A stretch of 46,987 bases of DNA from Thermoplasmata archaeon (GTDB lineage Archaea > Thermoplasmatota > Thermoplasmata > Lutacidiplasmatales > UBA184): contig JAKAVY010000012.1 of NCBI GenBank assembly GCA_021827405.1, forward strand, positions 1 to 46,987, given 5' to 3'. The notes beneath the pieces were generated by a model. The model worked only from the letters and a program-made list of their open reading frames with translations. It made no database searches and had not been told where the DNA came from. Shown piece by piece: positions 23,941 to 31,639 of this stretch. The position numbers and the translations under genes are program-made. The first letter of the stretch is position 1. Each line of letters starts with the position of its first letter.

Positions 23941-24264
23941 ATGCCGGCGGGCGAGGGAGGCACCGTCACCGTCCGCGTGGACGAGACGCTCCGGGACCTC
24001 ATCCCCCACTATCTGGAGAACCGCCAGCACGACGTGGAACGCCTCCGGGAGGCCCTCCGGCGGGAGGACTTCGAGGCCATCCGGGTGCTCGGACACTCCA
24101 TGGCGGGCAGCGGCGGGGGGTATGGCTTCCCCACGCTCACCCGGATCGGTCGGACGCTGGAGAAGGCCGGCCAGCAGAAGGACCGGGAGACGGTGGAGAC
24201 CCAGCTGCACGAACTGGCCAGTTACCTGCGCAAGGTGGTGGTGGAGTTCGTCCCGGAGGGCTAG
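23941..24264 (+). CDS. Histidine phosphotransfer (Hpt) protein
   Basis: 107-aa single-domain Hpt protein, predicted four-helix bundle. The phosphorylatable histidine is His52 in VLGHSMAGSGGGYGFPTL. The usual Lys four residues later is changed, with the sequence reading HSMAG instead of HxxKG, but the trailing glycines and GF are kept. It starts 2 bases after the kinase stop, so the phosphate path His404 to Asp837 to His52 to the response regulator encoded opposite (Asp101) is the likely relay. ATG 23941 is chosen since the longer open frame reads through the kinase C terminus. Confidence 0.8.
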   Translation: MPAGEGGTVTVRVDETLRDLIPHYLENRQHDVERLREALRREDFEAIRVLGHSMAGSGGGYGFPTLTRIGRTLEKAGQQKDRETVETQLHELASYLRKVVVEFVPEG

Positions 24265-24280
24265 GGCCCCGGCCCGGGGA

Positions 24281-25051
24281 TCAGCCCCCAGCGGGCTGGA
24301 GCATCACGGTGACGTGGTAGCGGCCCTCGAAGACGTGCACGTCGCCGATGCTGTGGCCCCGGCTCTGCATGAGCTCGAAGGTGAAGCGGTTGAAGTCCAC
24401 GGGGGACTCGAAGGCCAAGGTCAGCCCCACCCGGACGACCCCGGGACCGGTGCCGGAAAGCCGGCTGGAGAAGTCCTCCACGAGCTTCAGGGCGTCCTGG
24501 ACGCTGGCGACGTTGATCACCTGGCTCCTTTCCCGGTTCTGCCGCCGGGTCAGGGCCTCGTAGATGGTCCGGTTGACCTCCAGCGGGTCGAAGGGCTTCT
24601 CGATGTAGCCGTGCACCTGGGCGAGGTTCACGGCCCGGAGCACGGACCCGAGGTTCGTATGGGCGGTGATGAGCATCCGGAGCGTCTGGGGCCAGCGTTC
24701 CTTGACCTCCATGAGGAAGGCGATGCCGTTCTCTTCGGGCATGATCTGGTCGGAGAGGACGAGATCGAAGGGGCCTTTCTGAAGCTGGGCGATGCCCTGC
24801 CGGGCGTCCTCGGCGAGGGCGACCTCGCTCTCGAACTCCTGGGCATGGGTGAGGGTGTGCTCCAGGAGGGTCCGGATGTCCTCGTCGTCGTCCACCACCA
24901 GGATCCGGTAATGCTCGCGTGGGGCGGAACCGATACGGGACTCCCCCCGGGGGGGGGCGTGGGACTCCGGGACCATGGTTGCTTCCGAGGGCCGGGGGAC
25001 CGTCCAACCTCCCCGGGCGCTCTTACGGTCATGTTTGGGGACGGGAGCCAT
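24281..25051 (-). CDS. Response regulator with unrecognised C-terminal output domain
   Basis: 256 aa from ATG 25051. After a roughly 45-residue polar head comes a complete receiver: VVDDDED, Asp101 in LSDQIMP, Thr/Ala of LITAHT and Lys152 in IEKPF. A helical linker (about 158-195) leads to a C-terminal domain of about 60 residues, VVRVGLTLAFESPVDFNRFTFELMQSRGHSIGDVHVFEGRYHVTVML, shown here in part only; it looks alpha/beta and is not a known DNA-binding, GGDEF or HD-GYP domain. It converges on the Hpt gene with a 16-base gap. ATG 24976 is an alternative start that removes only the polar head. Confidence is high for the receiver and low for the output role. Confidence 0.82.
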   Translation of the reverse strand: MAPVPKHDRKSARGGWTVPRPSEATMVPESHAPPRGESRIGSAPREHYRILVVDDDEDIRTLLEHTLTHAQEFESEVALAEDARQGIAQLQKGPFDLVLSDQIMPEENGIAFLMEVKERWPQTLRMLITAHTNLGSVLRAVNLAQVHGYIEKPFDPLEVNRTIYEALTRRQNRERSQVINVASVQDALKLVEDFSSRLSGTGPGVVRVGLTLAFESPVDFNRFTFELMQSRGHSIGDVHVFEGRYHVTVMLQPAGG

Positions 25052-25354
25052 ATAGACTTTGCCCTTGCTCTTCGTTTCACCCCCGGGCTTTCTCCCGGGG
25101 ACTGCCAGGTCGCGGCCCGGTCCTGGCCCGAGCCGGCCTCGGTCCGGCCTAGGCCTCCTTTCGTCGGACGTCCCTGGATGGCCCCGGCGGGGTCCCACGC
25201 GGAGGCCCACCGGCCCTTCCCCAGGGGGGTCGGAGACGAGCGACCTCTCCCCTGATCCGGGCGAGGGTCGAACCCTTTGGGAGGCCTCGTCTGCCCCCCC
25301 CCGGCCTGAGGAGGTCCGCACGCTCCGGGCCGAAGGCCTCAGGAGCGAGAAACC
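25052..25354. other. Gene-free divergent spacer
   Basis: Spacer between the response regulator and an SDR gene. GTCTATATGG on the minus strand (25047-25056) is a TATA-like stretch next to ATG 25051; it would instead suit the alternative start at 24976. Otherwise nothing recognised. Confidence 0.4.
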
Positions 25355-25362
25355 CCGATAAG
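25355..25362 (+). promoter_or_regulatory. TATA-like box of the SDR gene
   Basis: CCGATAAG centred about 26 bases before ATG 25384, spacing expected for a leaderless transcript; the sequence match is weak. Confidence 0.4.
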
Positions 25363-25383
25363 CCCCCACTCCGTCCGACGGTC

Positions 25384-26298
25384 ATGTCCCTTCCGGGAGG
25401 GGGTCCCCAAAAAGAGAGGGAGGGGCCCACCGTGGTGATCACGGGGGCCACCTCGGGCATCGGGCGGGCCACCGCCCGGGTTCTCGTGCGGAGAGGGGCG
25501 CACGTGGTGGTGGTCGGGCGGGCGTCGGGTGATCCCGAGCGGGTCGCCGAGGCGTTGGGCTCCGAGTCGCCGAGCGCCTCGGCCTCCTGGGCGGTCGCCG
25601 ACCTCTCGCGGATGGAGGAGGTGCGGGCCCTGGCCGCCGATCTCCTCCGTCGGTTCCCCCGGATCCAGGCGCTGGTGAACAACGCGGGGGGGATCTTCTT
25701 CACGCGACAGGAGACGCCGGAAGGGATCGAGCGGACCTGGGCGTTGAACGTGCTCTCCCCCTTCTTGCTCTCGAACCTGCTGCTCCCTGCCCTGGTCGCC
25801 GGGGCCCCAGCCCGGGTGGTCAACATAGGTTCGGAGGCGCACCGGACCGGGAAGATGCGCTGGGAGGACCTGGAAGGGCGGGGCCGGTACTCCGGGTGGC
25901 GCGCGTACAGCCAGAGCAAGCTAGCGCTGCTGCTGGTCACCTATGAGCTTGCCCGGCGCTGGGCCGGTACCGGGGTGGTGGTGAACGCCGTGCACCCAGG
26001 ATTCGTCCGCAGTCGTTTCGGGCACAACAACCCGGGGTTTAAGGGCGGGGCGCTCCGCTTCGCGGAAGGCCTCTTCGCCATCTCACCGGACCGGGCGGCC
26101 AGGGCCGTCGCACCCATGGTCAACGACCCGGGATGGAACGGGATCACAGGGCGCTATATCCGTCGGCACCGTGTCGTCGGCTCTTCCCCCACCTCGATGG
26201 ACCCGGCCGCGGCCGAGCATCTGGTGCAGTTTCTCTCCCGGCAGGCCGGTCTCCCGATTTCCTCCCCCAGGCCCCCTTCCGCACCCACGCGGGGCTAG
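25384..26298 (+). CDS. Short-chain dehydrogenase/reductase, retinol dehydrogenase-like
   Basis: 304-aa classical SDR. Cofactor motif TGATSGIG (residues 20-27), NNAG (about 98-101), catalytic Ser in VVNIGSEAH and YSQSK (Tyr175, Lys179) are all present. The VVGR end of strand 2 suggests NADP(H). HPGFVRSRFG after the active site is typical of the RDH11-14/WW-oxidoreductase-like SDR group, acting on retinoid- or steroid-like alcohols; the archaeal substrate is unknown and may be an isoprenoid alcohol. Possibly cotranscribed with the small membrane protein 6 bases downstream. Confidence 0.85.
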   Translation: MSLPGGGPQKEREGPTVVITGATSGIGRATARVLVRRGAHVVVVGRASGDPERVAEALGSESPSASASWAVADLSRMEEVRALAADLLRRFPRIQALVNNAGGIFFTRQETPEGIERTWALNVLSPFLLSNLLLPALVAGAPARVVNIGSEAHRTGKMRWEDLEGRGRYSGWRAYSQSKLALLLVTYELARRWAGTGVVVNAVHPGFVRSRFGHNNPGFKGGALRFAEGLFAISPDRAARAVAPMVNDPGWNGITGRYIRRHRVVGSSPTSMDPAAAEHLVQFLSRQAGLPISSPRPPSAPTRG

Positions 26299-26304
26299 GC
26301 CGGG

Positions 26305-26676
26305 GTGGCCATGCAACCTCCAGGCTTACGGTTGGGAAGACCCCCAGGGCACCGGGCGACGGGTAGGGCCCTGACCCGGACCGGGACCCGGGCTCGATGG
26401 TGGCTCCGGGGGATCGGGCTGGTGGCCATCTCCAGCTACCCTCTCGTCTTTCCTCCCGCCTCCCCGCTTTCCCTTTCCCCAGTCCTATCCTGTGGCCTAG
26501 ACCTGCTGCTCGCCGTCCTCCTTCTGGGATGCCTCTACGAGCTGATCCGCCAGGAGCTCGGGGAGCGCCAAGCTCCGGCGGAGGGGTCTGGCGGTCCTTC
26601 GGCGGAGGAGCTGCGAGGCAATGAGGGGTCCGGGCTCCGCCTCGACAGCCCACGGGTTTCGCCCCGAGGCGACTGA
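26305..26676 (+). CDS. Possible small membrane protein
   Basis: 123 aa from GTG 26305 (ATG 26311 is an alternative). Two hydrophobic segments, about 32-52 (WWLRGIGLVAISSYPLVF) and 58-80 (LSCGLDLLLAVLLLGCLYELI), follow a basic head and precede a polar tail. No named domain. Support comes from the 6-base spacing after the SDR gene and from the clean pair of helices; the low-complexity ends are a warning. It could be spurious. Confidence 0.4.
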   Translation: MAMQPPGLRLGRPPGHRATGRALTRTGTRARWWLRGIGLVAISSYPLVFPPASPLSLSPVLSCGLDLLLAVLLLGCLYELIRQELGERQAPAEGSGGPSAEELRGNEGSGLRLDSPRVSPRGD

Positions 26677-27410
26677 GACCAGGTCCCTGGGAACTTTAGG
26701 GTGGTGGGGTCCGGCCACGACCTGACCTGGACACTCGCTGCCCGGCTCGGACCACGGGGGTGAGACCGGAGGTCACGGCCAAGAAGGTCCCGTCCCATCG
26801 TGACCCGGATCTGGGACGGTTCCCCACCCGGAAGAGAGGGCGCTTCTCGGCTTGTCCGTCGCCGGCGAGGCGGAGCAATTTGGGGGTCAGGCCGTGGGCG
26901 TCCAGACCGCCCCACCGTCCTGGTTCTGCTCCCGGGGAAGCGACCTCGTGGCGTTCCACCCTTCCCCTGGAACGCTCAGGGATTCCGGTTCCGAGCTTCC
27001 CGGGAAGGCTTGGCCCCAGGAGCTGGGAAAAGCAGGGGGCCATCGGGGGATCGAAGCAGCCTACCTCCCTTGCTCAACCGGTGGGTTCCGGGGCCACGGT
27101 GGTTTCTTCCTCTTGGGGGAGGGGGGTAAGCTCGTCCACGAGACGGACCCCTTAGGGCTGTCGTTCCTGGTCGGCGCTTTCGGGGGGGCCGACTCTGGGG
27201 GACCGATGTTCCCGCTGGAGAGGACACCGTCCGTCTCCCCACAGCGCTTGAGATCATCCCAAAGGACCTCGTCCATGGGCGCCGAGCGCGGTGTCCCGCT
27301 ACCACCCTCTCGGATACGGGAGTCCTGGTCCGCAAGGGAACCAGAGACCCTCGACGATTGGGACGACCAGATACATCGGTCCCGAGAGCTCTGCGTATCG
27401 TCCGACGGGC
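26677..27410. other. Long stretch without a recognisable gene
   Basis: About 730 bases. Open frames exist on both strands, but their translations are rich in Arg, Pro, Gly and Ser, overlap each other and show no domain. One clear inverted repeat, GCGTTCCA at 26951-26958 with TGGAACGC at 26968-26975 (9-base loop), could form a hairpin. I found no tRNA, SRP RNA or RNase P RNA hallmarks. It may hold an unrecognised RNA or the eroded remains of a gene. Confidence 0.5.
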
Positions 27411-27418
27411 TCTTTAGC
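27411..27418 (+). promoter_or_regulatory. TATA-like box of the GT2 gene
   Basis: TCTTTAGC centred about 27 bases before ATG 27441. This supports ATG 27441 over the longer open frame from 27291, whose first 50 residues are unlike a glycosyltransferase. Confidence 0.5.
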
Positions 27419-27440
27419 CTCCGACTGGATCGGAGGCCGG

Positions 27441-28382
27441 ATGTCCGCGGTTCAACCCTCCTCCGGGGGCGGGGAGGGGGTGACCGTCATTGTGGTGGTC
27501 ACATTCGACCGTCCTCACCTCGACCGACTTTGGCAGGACCTCGCCCGGCAGACCTACCGTCCCCTGGCCGTCCTCGTGGTGGACAACGACTCTCGGGATG
27601 GGTCGGCGGATTTTGTCCGGGGCCATTCGCTGCCCATCCCCGTCCGGGTGGTCCGCAAGGACAAGAACGAAGGGGTCTCACCGGCATGGAACCTTGCCCT
27701 ACAACAGATCCAGGACCCCTGGGTCCTTCTGATCTCCCCGGACTGTGTCTTCCCGCCGGACCTCGTGGAGCGTCTGGTGGCCCGTGCGCGCGAGAAGGCC
27801 GGGGGCCTTCCCCGAGGCGAGCGGATCGGGGGGGTGAGCCCGACGTTCCTTTGGCAGGGGAGACCGGGAGCTCGTCTCCACGGCTCGCCCTACTTCCATC
27901 CGAAGCAGCGAGGTCTCTTCAACGGCATCGCTCCGGATGGGGAGGTCCTGAGCTACCACGGGGCCTGCGCGCTGGTCTCCACCGACCTGTTGAACCGTCT
28001 GGGAGGGTGGGACCCCCAGGTGAACTTCGGCGGTGACGAGGTGGACGTAGGGCTGCAGGCCCAGCTCTTGGGCTACCGGTTCTACGCCGTGGGGGACCTC
28101 ACGGTGGAGCATCCGTACGCGCCCCGTTTCGCCGGCAAGAAGGGAGCCCAGCTGCGGATGCGGTCGGACAGCATCTGGTTCTCCCTGTTGAAACACGGCG
28201 GGATCACCCTGAGCTGGAGGACCGTCGGGTTCGAGATGATCACGCACCTGTTCTGGAACCAGTTCGCGCGGTCCCCCCGGACCCTGGCCGCCCAGTTGGT
28301 CTGGTTCGTCCGGGTCTCGCCGGTCCTCGCCGAACGACGACGGGGCTTACGGGCGCTCTGGGCGAGGCGGGTCCGCGGGTGA
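27441..28382 (+). CDS. Family 2 glycosyltransferase
   Basis: 313-aa GT-A fold glycosyltransferase. The nucleotide-sugar domain opens VTVIVVVTFDRPHLDRLWQDLARQTYRPLAVLVVDNDSRDGS. The metal-binding position of the DxD motif is occupied by SPDC (VLLISPDCVFPP) in place of DDD. The downstream SYHGACALVSTDLLNRLGGWD stretch and GGDEVDVGLQAQLLGYRFY, the ED-like catalytic base region, match rhamnosyl/galactofuranosyl-type GT2 proteins. No membrane span. It starts a group with a zinc-ribbon epimerase and a GT4, suggesting assembly of a surface glycan. Confidence 0.85.
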   Translation: MSAVQPSSGGGEGVTVIVVVTFDRPHLDRLWQDLARQTYRPLAVLVVDNDSRDGSADFVRGHSLPIPVRVVRKDKNEGVSPAWNLALQQIQDPWVLLISPDCVFPPDLVERLVARAREKAGGLPRGERIGGVSPTFLWQGRPGARLHGSPYFHPKQRGLFNGIAPDGEVLSYHGACALVSTDLLNRLGGWDPQVNFGGDEVDVGLQAQLLGYRFYAVGDLTVEHPYAPRFAGKKGAQLRMRSDSIWFSLLKHGGITLSWRTVGFEMITHLFWNQFARSPRTLAAQLVWFVRVSPVLAERRRGLRALWARRVRG

Positions 28383-28429
28383 CCGCCAGGAGATCGACGG
28401 ACCGGCCGAGGTCCGTCGCGGGGCCACCG

Positions 28430-29551
28430 CTAGCGCGACCCCCGCACCAGGCCGCGATCCGACAGCTCACGGATGGCTTCCCCGCTGTGGTCTTGGGAGG
28501 GTGAGGAGCGGCTCCATCCGATGAACTCCTGAAGGCCTTCCTCCAGGCTCACGGAGGGGCGGAATCCCAAATACTCCCGCGCCCGGCGCACATCGGCCAC
28601 GCAATGCCGGATATCCCCCGCCCGGAACTGGTGAGTGACCCGGGGCGGGAGGTCCTTCCCGTAAAGACGGGCCAACAGCTCGGCCACGGCGAGGATGGAG
28701 GTGGCCTGGCCGGTCCCCAAGTTCAGGGCGTGATAGTTCGCCTCGTTCCGCTTTCCGGCCAGGACCAGACCCTGGACGATGTCATGGACGGAGACAAAGT
28801 CCCGGGTCTGGAGGCCATCTTCGAAGACCAGCGGGGGCTCCCCGTGCTGGAGGCGGCTCTGGAAGATGGCGCAGACCCCTGTGTAAGGGTTCGAGAGGGC
28901 CTGGCGAGGACCGTAGACATTGAAGAAGCGGAGGGCCACGGTGGGGATGCCGTAGGCCCTGCCGATGACGAGGCTCATTTCCTCCTGGTCCCGCTTGGTG
29001 ATGGCGTAGATCGAGGTGGGCTGGAGGGGCTTGTCCTCCGGCGTAGGCACGGTCCGGACCTCCGAGGAACATCGCGGGCAGGTCATCTCCCAGCGACCCT
29101 GTGCCATCTGGTCGGAAGAGCGGGGCACGGGGTAGACCGGACCACAGCGGTCGCACGCATAGGCCCCCTCCCCATAGATGCTCATGGACGATGCCACCAC
29201 AAGACGCCTCACCGAGGGGATACCGTCGGCCAAGGCCTGCAAGAGGGCGGCGGTCCCGGACGTGTTTACGTCCACGTAGTGGCCGATCTGGTACATGCTC
29301 TGGCCCACCCCCACGGCGGCCGCCAGGTGGTAGATCGTCTCCACCCCGCGGAGGCTGTTCAAGAGGAGCGCCTTGTCCCGTAGGTCGCCGAAGAGATATT
29401 CGGCCTGGGGGTTCAAGTAGGACGGCCGTTGGGGGTGGACCTGGGGGAAGAGGGCATCCAGGACCCGTACCCGGTCCCCCCCTTCCACCAACGAATCGAC
29501 CAGATGGCTTCCGATGAAACCGGCCCCGCCTGTCACTAGGACCTGCGCCAT
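28430..29551 (-). CDS. NDP-sugar epimerase with zinc-ribbon insert (dTDP-rhamnose 4-epimerase-like)
   Basis: 373-aa extended SDR. TGGAGFIG (residues 7-14) binds NAD, and YAITK (Tyr182, Lys186) is the catalytic pair. Between the active-site Ser region SSMSIYGEG and the Tyr lies a four-cysteine insert, CDRC (133-136) and CPRC (158-161), which should bind zinc. That insert is characteristic of the dTDP-L-rhamnose 4-epimerase branch (talose pathway) and close relatives. RFFNVYGPRQ and FRAGDIRHCVADVRRAREYLGF follow as in UDP-glucose 4-epimerases. The exact sugar is uncertain. ATG 29551 is supported by a TATA box upstream. Confidence 0.85.
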   Translation of the reverse strand: MAQVLVTGGAGFIGSHLVDSLVEGGDRVRVLDALFPQVHPQRPSYLNPQAEYLFGDLRDKALLLNSLRGVETIYHLAAAVGVGQSMYQIGHYVDVNTSGTAALLQALADGIPSVRRLVVASSMSIYGEGAYACDRCGPVYPVPRSSDQMAQGRWEMTCPRCSSEVRTVPTPEDKPLQPTSIYAITKRDQEEMSLVIGRAYGIPTVALRFFNVYGPRQALSNPYTGVCAIFQSRLQHGEPPLVFEDGLQTRDFVSVHDIVQGLVLAGKRNEANYHALNLGTGQATSILAVAELLARLYGKDLPPRVTHQFRAGDIRHCVADVRRAREYLGFRPSVSLEEGLQEFIGWSRSSPSQDHSGEAIRELSDRGLVRGSR

Positions 29552-29578
29552 TTTTGCCCGGGGGAGCGGACCGACCGG

Positions 29579-29588
29579 GCGTATTTAG
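29579..29588 (-). promoter_or_regulatory. TATA box of the epimerase gene
   Basis: CTAAATACGC on the minus strand, centred about 32 bases before ATG 29551, compatible with a leader of a few bases. Confidence 0.55.
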
Positions 29589-29825
29589 GCCGGACCCCTG
29601 TCCCAGCGACCTTGCGGGCACCGGGGAGGCCCGCTGAGGATGGGACCCTCCTCCTCGGCGGGCCGGACCCGGAGGAACCCCGCTGAGGGCCCGCCCGTGC
29701 CGGGTGGGTCGGGGGGCCTCTTTCAGCGCAAGGCCGTCCGGCCGTGCCGTGTTCCAAGAGACTTCCCGCGGGGATTTCCATTCCCGAGACCGCCGAGAGG
29801 AGGGCTTTGGGTCGCCCGGCTCGCC

Positions 29826-29833
29826 GATTTAAG
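29826..29833 (+). promoter_or_regulatory. TATA box of the GT4 gene
   Basis: GATTTAAG, about 35 bases before GTG 29865. It places transcription start near 29856, which excludes the longer open frame beginning at 29640. Confidence 0.5.
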
Positions 29834-29864
29834 GCTCCCCTCGTTGCGGTTCCCCGGGCTCCCC

Positions 29865-31079
29865 GTGACGCGCGATAACCCAGACGCTCGACCGGTGCTC
29901 ACGGTCATTCGGGGGACGTACCAGGCCAATCTGCCTGAGCTCACCATTTACGCGAGGCTCGCGGACCAAGGGTTCGCCCCGGAGCTTCTGGGAGCCCGAA
30001 ATACCGCGTACCGGGACGAGGAGGTGGGGATGCCGGTCCGCCGTCTGGCCACCCCCCGAATCACGGGCCGGCTCTCGCAGACCCTGGTGGGGGGGTACCT
30101 GATCGGTCGCGTCAGCCCGTACCGCTACCTGGCGGAGTACCTCCGGGGGTTCGATCGGGCGGTGGAGCGGTCGACCATCTTGTCCCCGGTCGACCTCGGG
30201 CACCCCACGAGCTACCAAGCGGTCGCGCACCGCCCCCGAAAGAAGGTGGTGGTCCAGTGCTGGGACAACATCCCTTTCAACTGGCCCACGGACCGTCCCC
30301 TGGCCCGTCATTATGAGGCGGTCCTCGAGCAGGCCGACCTCTTCCTGGCCTTCTCCAAGATGGCGGACTGGGCGCTGGTCCGGGAGGGAGTCTCCCCGCA
30401 GCGCCGATTCCAGGTGTACTGTGGCCTGGATGTACGACGACACCGACCGCCCCAGGCGGAGGAACGAGACGCTTCCCGGCGAGCACTCGGGGTCGACCCG
30501 GGGACGGTGGTGGTCACCTTCGTGGGCCGGCTTTTCCACGGGAAGGGGATCTTCACCCTCCTGGAGGCCTGGCCCGAGGTGGATGCCCGCTTCCGGCTCT
30601 TCCTCGTCGGGAGCGGGCCCGAACGCCGGCGGGCGGAGATCCGGGCGCGGCAACTAGGGGTCGAGGAGCGCGTGAGGTTCCTAGGCCCTGTCCCTCACGC
30701 CCAGTTGCAGACGCAAGTCTTGTGGGGCTCCGACCTCTTCGTGATGCCCTCGCTGTCGAACCCTCAATGGAGGGAGCAGTTGCCACAGACCGTGGTGGAG
30801 GCCATGGCCAGCGGGCTACCCGTGATCGCCTCCGCGAGCGGCAGTATGGCGGAAACGGTGAAGGACGGGGAGACGGGTCTCCTGCTCCCTCCGGACCTGC
30901 CTTCGGTCTGGGCGGAGGCGGTCAACGGCCTGGGGGCGGACGCGGAGAAGAGGAGGCGGCTCGGGGAGGCGGGGCGACGCGCCGTGGAACGGTCGCATGA
31001 CGCGGAGCGCAACGCGCGAGCCCTGGGGGAGGTGCTCTGGCGCAGGGTGCTGGGGCAGGCTCCTCCCGGGGCCCCCTGA
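29865..31079 (+). CDS. Family 4 glycosyltransferase
   Basis: 404 aa from GTG 29865. The acceptor domain begins VLTVIRGTYQANLPELTIYARLADQGF. The donor domain has VVTFVGRLFHGKGIFTLLEAW, LVGSGPERRRAEIRARQLGV and VRFLGPVPHAQL, then PQTVVEAMASGLPVIASASGSMAE with the EX7E-type glutamates. Predicted retaining GT-B enzyme for surface glycan assembly, in company with the GT2 and epimerase genes. The GTG start is chosen from the upstream TATA box; residues read before it are low complexity. The gene borders the AT-rich island at 31080. Confidence 0.85.
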   Translation: MTRDNPDARPVLTVIRGTYQANLPELTIYARLADQGFAPELLGARNTAYRDEEVGMPVRRLATPRITGRLSQTLVGGYLIGRVSPYRYLAEYLRGFDRAVERSTILSPVDLGHPTSYQAVAHRPRKKVVVQCWDNIPFNWPTDRPLARHYEAVLEQADLFLAFSKMADWALVREGVSPQRRFQVYCGLDVRRHRPPQAEERDASRRALGVDPGTVVVTFVGRLFHGKGIFTLLEAWPEVDARFRLFLVGSGPERRRAEIRARQLGVEERVRFLGPVPHAQLQTQVLWGSDLFVMPSLSNPQWREQLPQTVVEAMASGLPVIASASGSMAETVKDGETGLLLPPDLPSVWAEAVNGLGADAEKRRRLGEAGRRAVERSHDAERNARALGEVLWRRVLGQAPPGAP

Positions 31080-31315
31080 TCGCGCGGCCCAGGCGCCGTC
31101 CTGGGGCACCGGTGAGGGCCGGTACGGGCGGCGGGTGGCCCCGCGTATTGTATCGTACATTAATAATTCATGTACGAACGTTTCATGTGTGATGTAACTA
31201 ACCTCTGCCACCCGATGTCCTTGTTCCCAGGCACCCCCGGGAGCCCCGGATGGGTTACGCACAAAGCATTACTCACACACGATGTAACGCTACCCACAAA
31301 ACTCAGTCCCGTTAA

Positions 31316-31410
31316 GGGCGGCTCCCAGCCACAAGACCCATGCTCCGCCCGCAGGTGCGACCGGCCATCCTGGTCACCTGCCGAAGGCGGTAGGCGCCTG
31401 GGATAACCCA
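31316..31410. ncRNA. Possible structured RNA
   Basis: Four adjacent stems in 95 bases: GGGCGG/CCGCCC (31316-31321 with 31345-31350), GCAGGTG/CACCTGC (31351-31357 with 31375-31381, extended by ACC/GGT), AGGCG/CGCCT (31385-31389 with 31395-31399) and TGGG/CCCA (31399-31402 with 31407-31410). The strand cannot be set. It does not match tRNA, 5S, SRP or RNase P landmarks that I know. GC-rich sequence can fold by chance, so this is weak. Confidence 0.25.
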
Positions 31411-31497
31411 CCTCCCTCGAAGATCCTGGAGAATGGCCAAAAACCCCCCCTGTCGAGCCCCCCTTTTCCCCACAGAGGCTGTGCGCTCCCTCACGGG

Positions 31498-31525
31498 CTG
31501 CCGTATAACCGTTGTTATACGGCAG
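31498..31525. repeat. dif-like 28-bp site (11-6-11 inverted repeat)
   Basis: Left arm CTGCCGTATAA (31498-31508), centre CCGTTG (31509-31514), right arm TTATACGGCAG (31515-31525). The arms are perfect inverted copies. Xer/dif sites have two 11-bp arms round a 6-bp centre, with inner ends ATAA and TTAT, and this site has exactly that plan. It lies in the AT-richer intergenic island. It could serve XerA-type chromosome dimer resolution or integration of an element. Alternatives are a transcriptional operator or a hairpin terminator (12-bp stem, CGTT loop). Confidence 0.5.
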
Positions 31526-31639
31526 TCCGACTACCCAGTTGGAACGAACGAACCTATAGTAAGGATTGTAAGTAACGTCTCTGCATTGACGTAGACAATA
31601 CATATGCCAAACAGGGACCGTCTGTCGGCCCGGTTTCGG

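Larger units (their letters stand above)
31080..31639. other. AT-richer, gene-free island with several inverted repeats
   Basis: 560 bases whose ends are strikingly AT-rich against the GC-rich window. It holds a hairpin TCGTACAT/ATGTACGA (31153-31160 and 31170-31177), two copies of GATGTAAC (31191-31198 and 31281-31288), a block of nested stems at 31316-31410, and a dif-like 28-bp repeat at 31498-31525. Translations in all frames look non-coding. Candidates are a recombination or replication locus, an RNA gene or the scar of an integrated element. Confidence 0.6.

Noticed and set aside
26852-28036. 394-codon open frame overlapping the GT2 gene
   Set aside because: Second half is the GT2 gene in the wrong frame; first half has no motif.
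31316-31410. 5S rRNA, SRP RNA or RNase P RNA
   Set aside because: None of the conserved sequence boxes of these RNAs is present, only generic stems.
31160-31603. 147-codon open frame in the AT-richer island
   Set aside because: Reads through the hairpins and the dif-like site; no SD, no domain, biased residues.
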